A DNA stretch of 45,319 nt from NCBI GenBank assembly GCA_022790615.1, contig JAAVXK010000013.1:1-45319 (forward strand), in the 5' to 3' direction. This DNA is from Lachnospiraceae bacterium (GTDB lineage: Bacteria; Bacillota; Clostridia; Lachnospirales; Lachnospiraceae). The stretch's first letter is position 1; every line of letters begins with the position of its first letter. Made by a program: the position numbers and the translations under genes. The notes beneath the pieces are model-generated. The model worked only from the letters and a program-made list of their open reading frames with translations, was not told the origin of the DNA and did no database searches. Positions 26,122-35,421 of this stretch are shown here, in pieces.

Positions 26122-29100
26122 TTACTGCGAATCAGTGCGGTGGCTTACCGTGAATTCGCCAACCTGCATGAATCCGCCATTATTGTATCCGGCATATACT
26201 TTAATTGTCTGATTATCTGTTATTTTGCTGCCGTCAATAATAAAGTACTCACCATCTATTGTTACACATTGTTCGCTGTTAGAACCATTGCCTGATGTTG
26301 AATAAGTTATATTTGATAACTTACCGCTAATTCCGTAGGTATCTACTTTTACTTTTATTTTTCCGTTCTTCGATACTTCACAATTTTTCTTTGAATAATC
26401 AATCACAGGATAACTTCCAAGCCCCCAGGTATAATTTAACGAATTGTACCAGTACTCTTTATGGCGGTCTTTCACAGTAAAGCAGTTCCCCGCAAGGTCA
26501 TATACTTTAGCAGATACCCAGACATGCTGGCCGCCCATTTTTTTGCTTGACTGCAAATTAATCTGGGTTGGATATACTCCATAGCTGCTTATGCTGCCGG
26601 AAGTTTTGCTCGTATTCATTTCCAATGAAAATCCGGAATTCGTACCATCACTCCAGCTTATTGTGTTATTAAGCTTCTGGGAACCGCCAACCGTATCCTC
26701 GCAATCCACATAAACGCTATAATACGAGCCGTTTACCTCATATGTTTTGATGATAAGAACGCCTGTATAAACTTGTTCAAACTTCAAATAATAATCGTCT
26801 TCCGGACGTGAAACAAGAATATCATATACCCCGATATCGGAGGGCCGTCCATCCATATATTCATCTGCATTCTGAGCTTTGTACTTGAATGAGAAGCTGT
26901 CTTCCGTATAGGTTTCACCACTCTCTGCATGAAATTGATAGGCGGCGGCAAATGTCAAATCGGAATCATAATAGAATGATTCTGTATCCCCAAAATCAAA
27001 TACTTTTGTTGAAATTTCTTTTAGTTTTCTCCAATGTGCATAAAGTGTTTGTTCTGAAGTGATTGTAACTTTATCTGAGGCCTTAATTTCCGTACCGCCT
27101 TCTGCTTCTGTGAACCATCCAAGGAATACATAATTATTTCTGGTAAGCGCCGGAAATTCACCATACGTGCTGTCATACATTACTTTCTTTTTATTTTGTT
27201 CCAACTCATTACCGCCATTTACATTAAACGTAACCATATAAGCTGCCGGTTTCCATTTTGCATATAGAGTTATATCCTCTGTTGGAACAGTATTTGACGT
27301 GAACTTATTTTGACACCCGGCGTCTGTACACCAGCCGTCAAAAATATAACCTTTCTTTGCCGGGGAATCAATCGCCGGCAGAATCGTTGTTTCCTTTCTT
27401 GTAAGCGGGTCAATAGTATTTCCGCCATTTGTATCAAAAGTGATTGTCACAAGCTTTTTCACAACATTCCTGCATTCAATATAGTATGTTGTAGGCGATG
27501 CAATCTCTTTCATCTCAGGATTTATTGCGGTGACGTCCGTATTGTTTTTCTCGGCAATTGCAAGGAAATCATAATTCGGAACGGTTCCTTTCTTTACCTT
27601 AACCGTTATATTTTCTGCATCAATTCCGTTAAATACAAATGTTGCAGTTGTGCTGTCATCCACATAGTTTGCTTTTGCAGTAATACCGTTTGTCAATGCG
27701 TCTGCAATCTTTTTATTAATTGGCTGCGTTAAGTCAATCACCTGCTGTTCGCCGTTGACAGGTATCGTCGCCGTTGTAGTTACCCCTGTAAATTTGTTGT
27801 AAATGTCCGGTTTGTTAGTTCCAGTTGATTCAAGCGATGAAAAATCAAATGCTTCGCCGTATTTTGCTTTAAATGTTTTGCTTTTGGTTGTTCCATTTTC
27901 ATTTTGAATGCCGTCAACTTTTATCTCATACGTTTTGTAGTCAACATGGTAATCGTATGTCATATTATTAATTAGCGTCAGATTCTTTGTCGGCTGAGCG
28001 CCATATCCCGTTGTTTCGGTATATTTATAATCGCTCCAGTCAAGAATATTTTTCAGTTCATCATCTGTTGGCAAATCAAATTCCTCATTTTTCAGGATTT
28101 TTTTATTCCACACGGTTTTGTAACCGTCAGTATCATTTCCAACACGAACAGAAGCTGTATAATATTCATTTAATTCTTCGGTCGAAAGATTTGTCCATAC
28201 AACAGGAACGGTCACCGTCATATCATACCGGCTGAATGCAACCTTGTTGTACAGATAGGTAATAACCATGTCTGATTTGATGTAACGGGTTTTTTCAGGT
28301 ACCGTGACCTCAATTTTACCCGTATTCTTATTAAAGTTAAAGTTTCTGTTTGTGAATCTGACATTGTAATTTGAAAAATCAAGTGATTCTGTTCCCTGAA
28401 TGCCCGTATTAAGTTCTACGTATGACAACGCAAATGCATTTTTAGGGGCGTCCATCGTGATTCCGTTTGTGCTGTTATTATCTTCATCCCGCACAACAAT
28501 TACTTCGTCTTCACCGGGCTCATATGCCGTGTTGTAATAAAATACATTTTGTCCGGCTGTTAGCAATGGAATTTCTTTATCTATAAAATCATGGCTGTAT
28601 TCAAATAAATTTCCCAGCGCATTCGCCTCAAAACCTAACATAAAGTACAGCCCGAATTCTAAGTACAATGCGCCGGCCATTCTCTCTTTACTTGTGGTAT
28701 TCTGCGCGTTTGCCGGCCGGTATTTTGAATATTCATAGATAAAGAAACCGTAAAGCTTAATATATGGGCCAAGCTCTGCAGTAATACCAACGGATGCAAA
28801 TTTTGCGCTGCCTATGCCAACATATAATTTTGCACGGATTCCCGCTTTCATTCCCACTTTACCCATTACATAAAATTGGAAGTCAAATCGTTCATCCAAC
28901 AAATCCATTGTTGAAGAACCTGCTGAAGGTTCAAATAAACCAACTTTGAACCAAAAATTATATCTCTTTCCGACTTCGTATTCCAAATTTGAGCCGATTG
29001 CAATATTCAAATCCGCACGGACAAGGAAGTTCACCTGTGTGCCAATGACAATACCGTAGTAATTCATTTCTGCCGAGCATATCTCCTGGTTTACAAGTGT

Positions 29101-31512
29101 TACCCAGTCTGTTTCTTTCTGTACGGTTTCTGAGTATTTATCCATCAGCTTCTGCATAGCGTCAAGAAATTCTGTGCTAATCTCTGTGTCGGTACTCATG
29201 TCCATGAGTTCTAAGATATCGGAAGCGACATTTGATTTCCCAAATGTCTCGCACATTTCATTCCATTGTTCCCGACTGGCGCCATTCTTTTCCATTACAT
29301 TCCAGAGAGCATCCAAGTCTTCTTTGTATTCATTGATTTTTTGTACAGTGTCATTTGCCTGTTCAATTTTATTCTGGACTTCCTCAATCTTGTCCATAAC
29401 GTCTTTTACGGATGTCAATCCGGTTTTTAGCCCGCCGGGAAGTTGTTCGAGTCCTAATGCTTCCGTTGGGTTTTCCGCAATGGATTTAAACTTATCCCAA
29501 AGGGATTTTTCTTCTTCTTTGACTGTGTAGATATTTGCGTTAAATGAAAATGCGGTAAAGTTCTTTATATCAATCGACGCGTTCATCCCAACACCTATCG
29601 GTACGGGAATAAAAAGAATTTTCTTTGTTACAAGTTCGCCTTTTACACGTGGTACAAGCTCACATTCTTCCACAAAGGTTGCCGAAAGTTCAATTTTAAC
29701 GGAACCGTCCTCTACTTCGACCTCAAATTCAGCTTCTACACCGACTGCAAGCTGGAGGCCTTTATCAAAATGTAACCGGTCTCCCTTATTAATCAATTCC
29801 AGAGTTAGTTTCACATCATCAGTAAGTTCAAAACTCTTTCCGAGATTCAACAACTCAATCTGTTCCTCTGACAGCGGGTTGCCCTTATCATCCGTCAGAA
29901 GATAATCCTGAACACCCATGTTTTTTCGGAAGCCGTCTGTCTTTGTTACCATATCACAGAGAATCTCTGCCGCTTCTTCACCAAAATTGCTTTCCTCTAT
30001 CTGTGCAGATAAAATGGATTCTAGCTGCTCACGTTCTTCATCAGTCACAAAATCGCTGCCGGCAACGGAAAGTTCGGAATAAAGATTCATGCTTTCCTCA
30101 ATAGCATCCTCTGTTGTTTCCTTATATGTAATAATATTTGTCGCTTTATCGTAACCGGTGATTTCTCCATAATATACGTCATTTTCTGAGGCAATCGCAT
30201 CAGTTGAAATATACATTGTGATAAAATCGCCGGTTTCAACAGACTCCATTGCATTTTCGTATGTGCCGTCATCTCCCATCATATTTGCATACATATCCAA
30301 ATCAATGGCATCCAGACTGACTGTTCCCGTTTGTTCTGTCGGCAGTTCCTGTACAATTAATGGAAAGTTGTCAGGTATCTCGTATAATGTTGCCTGGTCG
30401 TTTTCATTAAGGCCTGTAAAAGTTACCGTATTTTCCTTTATTTTGCTGACCTTAACATATACTGCCGGCTGCATAAGTTCTGAACCGTTATCGGCATGTC
30501 TTTCCGTAGGTTTCACTCCAACGTAAAGACAAATAATATCATTTTCTTCAAGTTCTGAGGCTTTGTCGTATTCAAAGGCGCCGCCTGCACCATTTACCTG
30601 CTCTGAAGTCAGGACATCATAACTTTCTCCGGCAACGGAATATGTAATATCATCCGTGTCTTTAATATAAATGATATCATCATTCATTTCGAGGTTTTCA
30701 ACCTCTTGCATCATAATTGAAAATGCCGCGGTACGAATGGTTTCTTCCTTTCCGTTAAACACCCAGCCGTCAGCAAGATTTAACTCGTAGGAACATCCAT
30801 CGTTAAATCCGTTAGGCGCGCCGACGGTATATATACCGTCCCCATTATCATCCTCTGCTTTTAATTCCACGGAATCAGAGCCGTCTTTGACGGCGAGGGT
30901 TACTGCATCATCCGCCGGAATATTTCCGGATATCTGTTTAATGTCAAATGTTATATTTGGAGACTGGTCCATTTGTGCAAATGAGGTAATGTTCAATTCC
31001 TCTTTTCCACCCATATCCTGATATTCGGCATATACATCCGTATTTCCCTTAACCGGGTCTTCTGAATAAAAAGGCGCTGTAAACTCTTTGTCGGTATAGT
31101 AACCCAGCAAAACTGCATTATCTTTTGCTGTTTTCTCACTCGTGGGCAATTCTCCTAACGGATAATTCATTTCTGCCGGAAGGACATCTATAATATTGTT
31201 TCCGTCATAAAAAGATACTGTTAAGAGTTCAGGACCCAGATGGATATCCCACTCTGCCAAATGTTTGTTCAGTATAAGCAAATCTTTCAGGTCTGCCTTT
31301 CCATCTGAGTTGACATCTGCGTTTACAAATTTAAAATTGGATATTTCCTCTCCGGAGATGTATTTTTTAAGAGCCAGCGCATCCTTTAAATCTATAACTT
31401 TATCTCCGTCAGCGTCCCCATAGATATTGCCGCTTGTTTTTGCAAATGTTTGTGCCGGCATTCCCGTCAGCACAATAGCGGTAACCAGAAGTAAAATTAA
31501 TAATCGTTTCAT
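26122..31512 (-). CDS. Giant secreted protein with N-terminal dockerin and InlB-type repeats
   Basis: A 1796-residue exported protein. The signal peptide is about 1-25. A type-I dockerin (about 29-92) follows at once, with two calcium-loop repeats, GDADGDKVIDLKDAL and ADVNSDGKADLKDLL, each followed by a helix. An InlB/Flg_new-like repeat comes next (about 97-170). A long unrecognised region (170-1330) contains a Lys/Glu helical stretch (about 665-800) and a Gly/aromatic beta-rich block (about 810-980, for example KAGIRAKLYVGIGSAKF). Two clear InlB repeats (about 1352-1497: TFDTNGG...GYIFDGWCTDAGC and FNVNGG...NYVFLGWFTEAEGG) and Ig-like C-terminal domains complete it. No hydrolase motif is seen, so it is probably an adhesin or structural component rather than an enzyme. 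Its start overlaps the stop of the membrane cohesin gene (ATGA). Confidence 0.82.
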   Translation of the reverse strand: MKRLLILLLVTAIVLTGMPAQTFAKTSGNIYGDADGDKVIDLKDALALKKYISGEEISNFKFVNADVNSDGKADLKDLLILNKHLAEWDIHLGPELLTVSFYDGNNIIDVLPAEMNYPLGELPTSEKTAKDNAVLLGYYTDKEFTAPFYSEDPVKGNTDVYAEYQDMGGKEELNITSFAQMDQSPNITFDIKQISGNIPADDAVTLAVKDGSDSVELKAEDDNGDGIYTVGAPNGFNDGCSYELNLADGWVFNGKEETIRTAAFSIMMQEVENLEMNDDIIYIKDTDDITYSVAGESYDVLTSEQVNGAGGAFEYDKASELEENDIICLYVGVKPTERHADNGSELMQPAVYVKVSKIKENTVTFTGLNENDQATLYEIPDNFPLIVQELPTEQTGTVSLDAIDLDMYANMMGDDGTYENAMESVETGDFITMYISTDAIASENDVYYGEITGYDKATNIITYKETTEDAIEESMNLYSELSVAGSDFVTDEEREQLESILSAQIEESNFGEEAAEILCDMVTKTDGFRKNMGVQDYLLTDDKGNPLSEEQIELLNLGKSFELTDDVKLTLELINKGDRLHFDKGLQLAVGVEAEFEVEVEDGSVKIELSATFVEECELVPRVKGELVTKKILFIPVPIGVGMNASIDIKNFTAFSFNANIYTVKEEEKSLWDKFKSIAENPTEALGLEQLPGGLKTGLTSVKDVMDKIEEVQNKIEQANDTVQKINEYKEDLDALWNVMEKNGASREQWNEMCETFGKSNVASDILELMDMSTDTEISTEFLDAMQKLMDKYSETVQKETDWVTLVNQEICSAEMNYYGIVIGTQVNFLVRADLNIAIGSNLEYEVGKRYNFWFKVGLFEPSAGSSTMDLLDERFDFQFYVMGKVGMKAGIRAKLYVGIGSAKFASVGITAELGPYIKLYGFFIYEYSKYRPANAQNTTSKERMAGALYLEFGLYFMLGFEANALGNLFEYSHDFIDKEIPLLTAGQNVFYYNTAYEPGEDEVIVVRDEDNNSTNGITMDAPKNAFALSYVELNTGIQGTESLDFSNYNVRFTNRNFNFNKNTGKIEVTVPEKTRYIKSDMVITYLYNKVAFSRYDMTVTVPVVWTNLSTEELNEYYTASVRVGNDTDGYKTVWNKKILKNEEFDLPTDDELKNILDWSDYKYTETTGYGAQPTKNLTLINNMTYDYHVDYKTYEIKVDGIQNENGTTKSKTFKAKYGEAFDFSSLESTGTNKPDIYNKFTGVTTTATIPVNGEQQVIDLTQPINKKIADALTNGITAKANYVDDSTTATFVFNGIDAENITVKVKKGTVPNYDFLAIAEKNNTDVTAINPEMKEIASPTTYYIECRNVVKKLVTITFDTNGGNTIDPLTRKETTILPAIDSPAKKGYIFDGWCTDAGCQNKFTSNTVPTEDITLYAKWKPAAYMVTFNVNGGNELEQNKKKVMYDSTYGEFPALTRNNYVFLGWFTEAEGGTEIKASDKVTITSEQTLYAHWRKLKEISTKVFDFGDTESFYYDSDLTFAAAYQFHAESGETYTEDSFSFKYKAQNADEYMDGRPSDIGVYDILVSRPEDDYYLKFEQVYTGVLIIKTYEVNGSYYSVYVDCEDTVGGSQKLNNTISWSDGTNSGFSLEMNTSKTSGSISSYGVYPTQINLQSSKKMGGQHVWVSAKVYDLAGNCFTVKDRHKEYWYNSLNYTWGLGSYPVIDYSKKNCEVSKNGKIKVKVDTYGISGKLSNITYSTSGNGSNSEQCVTIDGEYFIIDGSKITDNQTIKVYAGYNNGGFMQVGEFTVSHRTDSQ

Positions 31513-32477
31513 CTTTTTTTCACTCTCCTTATTTTTTTTATTCGGATGAATGCTATCCCTATCATCACACTTAATATTGCAGCAGATATAATTATTGTTT
31601 TCGGATTCTGAAACACGGACGTTTCTTGCGCTGCCCCGGTTGATAAGGCTTCCGTTTCTGCAGGCAGCCCGGTTTCTGACATGCCGGTTTCATGTATGTC
31701 TGTTTCTTCCCCGGGTTCGGCAGCCGGGTATTCAGGTTCTTTCGTCCTGATAAAAAAATCGGCTGCTGTTGTTCCTTCTTTTGTTACTATAGATACCTTA
31801 TGCCTGCCATCATTTAAATTGCTGATATGCTCTTTGGAAATTACAACATCCCCATTTTCGTCAGCCTTATAATTTTCCGGCGCAACTACTTCCCCGTCAA
31901 TGTCCAATTTTTTTATTTCACCGCTGTTTTCTAACGGAACAGTAAGCGGTTCGTTTTTTGACCTGTAATATATTACATCATCTTTATCAATGTCATATAC
32001 AATCGTAACTTCGCCGTCCCTGCTCTCCATGTCAACGTCTTCGCCGTCAACATTAATTGCCTGAATTACAGTTAATTTTATCGGATACTTACCCTCCGCT
32101 GCATTATCAGCCGCTTTAAAATTAAGAGTAACAAGTACGCCGTTGCCTGTTATATTATCAAGTTCGTTTGAACTTGCAAAATATACAAATTCCCTTTTGT
32201 CCAAAGTATCAGGCATAGTTACATCGCTGTTTGAAAAAATCTCCCCATTATCTACTGAAGATAAGGATAATGCTGAATGGTCATATTTAACCTTAAACTT
32301 TATTCCCCAAATTCCCGAATTTCCATTCAGGGATACGGATACGGACGCGGCATCTTTTTCGGTTGAAACAGCGGACGCCGCAAGGGTAGCAGTGCCTTTT
32401 GCATATACACTCGTATTACTGAAAGCAGAGCTGAATATTATCAGTATAGTCATTAGTACAAAATACGTTTTTTTCAA
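31509..32477 (-). CDS. Membrane-anchored cohesin-X2 protein
   Basis: First gene of the operon, 322 residues. The signal peptide is 1-27. A cohesin domain (about 28-165: VSVSLNGNSGIWGIKFKVKYDHSALSL and VLVTLNFKAAD) precedes an X2-like module (about 175-265: LDIDGEVVAPENYKADENGD, VVISKEHISNL, GRHKVSIVTKEGTTAADFFI), a module otherwise typical of cellulosomal scaffoldins. A Glu/Thr/Pro linker and a C-terminal transmembrane helix with a basic tail (KKIRRVKKR) follow. The start is TTG 32477, with AGGTGA 4 bases upstream and a signal peptide directly after; upstream in-frame codons to 32609 would give an unlikely 44-residue extension. It is translationally coupled to the dockerin gene (ATGA), so it is a probable membrane anchor for that protein. 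Confidence 0.8.
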   Translation of the reverse strand: MKKTYFVLMTILIIFSSAFSNTSVYAKGTATLAASAVSTEKDAASVSVSLNGNSGIWGIKFKVKYDHSALSLSSVDNGEIFSNSDVTMPDTLDKREFVYFASSNELDNITGNGVLVTLNFKAADNAAEGKYPIKLTVIQAINVDGEDVDMESRDGEVTIVYDIDKDDVIYYRSKNEPLTVPLENSGEIKKLDIDGEVVAPENYKADENGDVVISKEHISNLNDGRHKVSIVTKEGTTAADFFIRTKEPEYPAAEPGEETDIHETGMSETGLPAETEALSTGAAQETSVFQNPKTIIISAAILSVMIGIAFIRIKKIRRVKKR

Positions 32478-33002
32478 AATATCACCTGCCTTTCTTAAGA
32501 TACCGGCCGCCTGCTTGTATATAATGGATTGCTTTCTGCTAAAGAAGTGTATGCAATCACTTTCACTGCAGGATTGAACGGCGCCCGATACTTTATGATG
32601 TAATAACAATTGCTCAGATGCGAACGGCGCTTACCGATTCATGTTCATCCCTCCTAAATTTTATAGTTATAGGTTTGTGTTTCTACCTATTATAATAGCT
32701 TTTAAATTATAATACTTCTCACCCGACCATATTCCGATTTGGCGCGAACTGCAGATATACGGTGCGAACGGTAAATGCAATTCAGGTATATTTGAGGGTT
32801 ATTTGAGTAAAGATATTTGAGTATTTATTTTATAATAAAGACAGGAAGAATCCTCTCGGGAAATCGGCTTCATGGACAACACACAGAGTCAGAACGGGCG
32901 ATTGCCCTGCTGTCAAACACGAGTCAATTGCATATAATATCAAAATTTGATATAATAAAAACATTAATAGTATAATCAATTGAAAAAAGGTGTTTAGCAG
33001 AT
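32478..33002. promoter_or_regulatory. Divergent control region of the cohesin operon and the ComEC-like gene
   Basis: Minus strand: two TATAAT boxes (32689-32694 and 32706-32711) precede a leader of about 200 bases. The leader carries a strong AGGAGG site (32650-32655) followed by a mini-frame of 3-5 codons (MNR or MNMNR, ending at 32631). A direct repeat GCGCCGTTC follows, at 32579-32587 and 32624-32632, and a GATTGC/GCAATC hairpin near 32530-32560. Plus strand: TTGCAT (32928-32933) and TATAAT (32951-32956) with exactly 17 bases between form a good promoter for the gene at 33003. No known riboswitch consensus was recognised. Confidence 0.5.
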
Positions 33003-34070
33003 ATGAAAAAGATTAGCGCGAAACTTTTGTCATTATTGTTTGTATTAGTGATCTCCCTTGCAGTCAATTCTCATTATAAGACTATATCCGAGGCAAAAAA
33101 GCAGACGCTTACCGTAAGTTTTGTCGACGTTGGACAGGGTAGTGCGACATTAATACAATACAAAGGTAAGAACGTTCTCATCGATACGGGGGAGGAATCG
33201 GAATATAATAAGCTGAAGAAGTTTTTGGATAGCAAAAAGGTCAAAAGTATCAGCAACATGATTATAACGCATAATGATTCTGACCATATGGGCGGAGCAG
33301 ACCTTGTAATAAAGGATTATAAGGTAAAAATGGTAACAAGGGCAAAGTATCAGGAAAAAAAGAAAAATAAACAGATTACCGAACTTGACAGCGCCATAAG
33401 GGATAACAGGATAAAAACGAAAAAGGTTAAAGCTGGAAGTAAGATAAAAATTGCTTCCGGAGTACAGATGGCAGTATATTCGCCGTCAAAGAAAAGTGAC
33501 GAGAGTAATAAAAACAGTATTGTTATGAGGTTGTCACACGGCGGTAATTCATTTTTATTTACGGGCGATATTGACGCAAATATAGAGAATGCCCTCGTTG
33601 AAAAGTATAATCTTGAATCAGACGTATTACAGGTTGCGCACCATGGTTCGGGATATTCAAGCGCCATGTTATTTTTGAGCAAAGTAAGTGCAAAGTATTC
33701 CGTAATTTCAGTCGGTGAAGGCAATCCCTACGGTCATCCCGCAGACTTTGTCGTGAAAAGACTTGGTAATTTTTCCGATTACATATACCGTACGGACAGA
33801 AACGGAACGGTAACATTTACTTCGGACGGAGAGAATCTGGATGTTAAGACGGATACTGTCTATAATGACGATGGAAATATACAAAAGAATCCCGGAGCAG
33901 TGTCAGGTGATAACGGCGGTGGAAAGTATATAGGAAATGTTAACACGAAGGTTTATCACGGTGAACACTGCGGTAATCTTCCTATCGAGAAGAACAGGAA
34001 GTATTTTAATTCCGGAGCGGACGCGGAGTCGTATGGATACAGGGCCCATTCGGCGTGTGTGGGGCGGTAA
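33003..34070 (+). CDS. Secreted ComEC-like metallo-beta-lactamase-fold protein
   Basis: A 355-residue exported protein (signal peptide about 1-33). The MBL-fold domain (about 36-285) is of the type found at the end of the ComEC DNA-uptake channel: VSFVDVGQGSATLIQ, LIDTG, the metal motif THNDSDHMGG, FTGDID, VLQVAHHGSGYSS and SVGEGNPYGHP. The last 50 residues form a small domain like the HxxxC metal-binding endings common on secreted nucleases (YIGNVNTKVYHGEHCG...YFNSGADAESYGYRAHSAC). It is probably an extracellular phosphodiesterase or nuclease; no ComEC membrane part is present. A 17-base-spaced promoter lies upstream. Confidence 0.87.
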   Translation: MKKISAKLLSLLFVLVISLAVNSHYKTISEAKKQTLTVSFVDVGQGSATLIQYKGKNVLIDTGEESEYNKLKKFLDSKKVKSISNMIITHNDSDHMGGADLVIKDYKVKMVTRAKYQEKKKNKQITELDSAIRDNRIKTKKVKAGSKIKIASGVQMAVYSPSKKSDESNKNSIVMRLSHGGNSFLFTGDIDANIENALVEKYNLESDVLQVAHHGSGYSSAMLFLSKVSAKYSVISVGEGNPYGHPADFVVKRLGNFSDYIYRTDRNGTVTFTSDGENLDVKTDTVYNDDGNIQKNPGAVSGDNGGGKYIGNVNTKVYHGEHCGNLPIEKNRKYFNSGADAESYGYRAHSACVGR

Positions 34071-34119
34071 GGACGAATGCTGAGACCGGTACTTAACTAT
34101 AAAAGGGAAGGGTGATAGT

Positions 34120-34173
34120 GTGAAAAGTAGAAATTTTCATTGCTATTTGTGCCTAAATGAAAGGAATGAGTGA
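34120..34173 (+). CDS. Possible 17-codon leader ORF
   Basis: GTG at 34120 with AAGGG about 6 bases upstream opens MKSRNFHCYLCLNERNE, which contains CxxC. Its TGA overlaps an in-frame GTG (34170) of the next gene, the pattern of translational coupling. It could be chance; no homologue is known to me. Confidence 0.25.
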   Translation: MKSRNFHCYLCLNERNE

Positions 34174-34178
34174 TTTAT

Positions 34179-35249
34179 ATGAATACTGTAAAAACGGTGG
34201 CAAAGAGGGTATTGTTAGTGATATTTATATGTGGTTTATATGTTTTGCTGATGAATGGAGAATCGGCTTCCGCGCTTTATGGTGAGAGTGAGGCAAAGAA
34301 TGTTTATGTTGAGGATTATATGTATCTCGGTGATGAGTACAGCTCTAGCAGCCTTGACTATACTATAGTGAAATTGGGTGACGTGTATCATTATGATGTA
34401 GAGGACTTTACCTGGAGCTGTGACAGTGATAATGTGAAAATATCATATCACAGTGACGGGAGTTTTGATATTCTTGCACTGCGTACAGGAGAGGTTATTG
34501 TACGGGGGATACATAATGACCCGGCACAGCCTTCGTTGAATGGTTCTACAATAGAATTGAAGCTTTCGATTTATGATATTCCGGCTCCGACAATAAGAAA
34601 GCAAACGGATTTGAAATATTGCAATCTTGACAGTGATAGTATTAAAGTAGGTATAGATATTCCGAAAGAATTAAAGTTATATTATGATGTACTGCTTTAC
34701 CGTTCCACGAAAAAGAAAGGCGGATATAAGCTTGTAAAAAGGAAGTTTTTTGAATACGATTTTGTTGACAGGGAAGACCTTTTTATTAAGGACAAAGGAT
34801 TAAAGCCAAATACCAAATATTATTATAAAATATGTATAGAGATTGAGAATGAGGAAGGAAAAACTTTTCATAGCGCATTATCCAAACCAAAATCTTATTG
34901 GACCGCATGCGCGCCTATTCCAAAGAAGAATATTAAGCTTAACAAATCTGCCGGATATCTGTCCTGGCCAAAAGTGAAAGGCGCTGACGGGTACATTTAT
35001 GATGTTGAGACGGATTACCCGTTAGGACGCAATATATGGGGTGCGGTTGTATATAAAAACTGTCATGAGATTAATTACACGACATCTAATTCAGTTTCAA
35101 AAAAATTAGAGGGGCATAATATTAGCGGCTTTAATAAGGTATACCCATATACAAAACACGGAAAGTACTATTATGTGTATGATGATTTTGTGAGTAAAAA
35201 ATTATCGTCTTTTAAGTATAAAGACGGCGGCAGATGGGTTAACTGGTGA
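34179..35249 (+). CDS. Exported protein of unknown function, Fn3-like
   Basis: About 356 residues. An N-terminal hydrophobic signal (VLLVIFICGLYVLLMNG) directs it out of the cell. A Ser/Asp-rich beta domain follows (about 35-135, Big_2-like: WSCDSDNVKISYHSDGSFDILALRTGEVIV), then a fibronectin-III-like domain (about 140-250; LKPNTKYYYKICIEIENEEG is diagnostic) and a second partial domain with LNKSAGYLSWPKVKGADGYIYDV. No enzyme motif was seen. The start is ambiguous: ATG 34179 lies 13 bases after AAAGGA, while GTG 34170 lies 4 bases after it and overlaps the stop of the small upstream frame. It is followed by a strong terminator. Confidence 0.7.
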   Translation: MNTVKTVAKRVLLVIFICGLYVLLMNGESASALYGESEAKNVYVEDYMYLGDEYSSSSLDYTIVKLGDVYHYDVEDFTWSCDSDNVKISYHSDGSFDILALRTGEVIVRGIHNDPAQPSLNGSTIELKLSIYDIPAPTIRKQTDLKYCNLDSDSIKVGIDIPKELKLYYDVLLYRSTKKKGGYKLVKRKFFEYDFVDREDLFIKDKGLKPNTKYYYKICIEIENEEGKTFHSALSKPKSYWTACAPIPKKNIKLNKSAGYLSWPKVKGADGYIYDVETDYPLGRNIWGAVVYKNCHEINYTTSNSVSKKLEGHNISGFNKVYPYTKHGKYYYVYDDFVSKKLSSFKYKDGGRWVNW

Positions 35250-35283
35250 GTCCATATTGCGATAACAATATTGAGCTTTCGCT

Positions 35284-35319
35284 GACACGACATATATTTT
35301 TATATATTGTCGTGTCTTT
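35284..35319 (+). terminator. Intrinsic terminator
   Basis: GACACGACATATAT pairs with ATATATTGTCGTGTC and is followed by TTTT. It ends the Fn3-like gene. Confidence 0.85.
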
Positions 35320-35361
35320 TAATAGTAATACTGTGTGAAAAGGTGATTATTTTACCGCAAC

Positions 35362-35402
35362 AAAAACAACCGGGGCAAGATAGGAATTTTGTCCCGGTTG
35401 TG
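35362..35402 (-). terminator. Terminator of the catalase remnant (minus strand)
   Basis: CAACCGGG (35369-35376) pairs with CCCGGTTG (35393-35400), with CAA/TTG extending it. On the minus strand the stem is followed by a TTTTTG run, the correct layout to end the catalase gene 20 bases upstream. Confidence 0.75.
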
Positions 35403-35421
35403 AAAGTTGATTTTATTAAGA

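Noticed and set aside
31560-31690. LPAET near the C-terminus of the membrane cohesin as a sortase signal
   Set aside because: It is not an LPxTG match, and the transmembrane helix lies about 20 residues further on; a plain membrane anchor fits better.
24055-32477. Calling the operon a cellulosome
   Set aside because: No cellulase, hemicellulase or carbohydrate-binding module is visible in the four genes; only the cohesin, X2 and dockerin parts are shared with cellulosomes.
32478-32660. A c-di-GMP or other known riboswitch in the cohesin operon leader
   Set aside because: The conserved cores of the classes I can recognise are absent; only repeats and a hairpin are seen.
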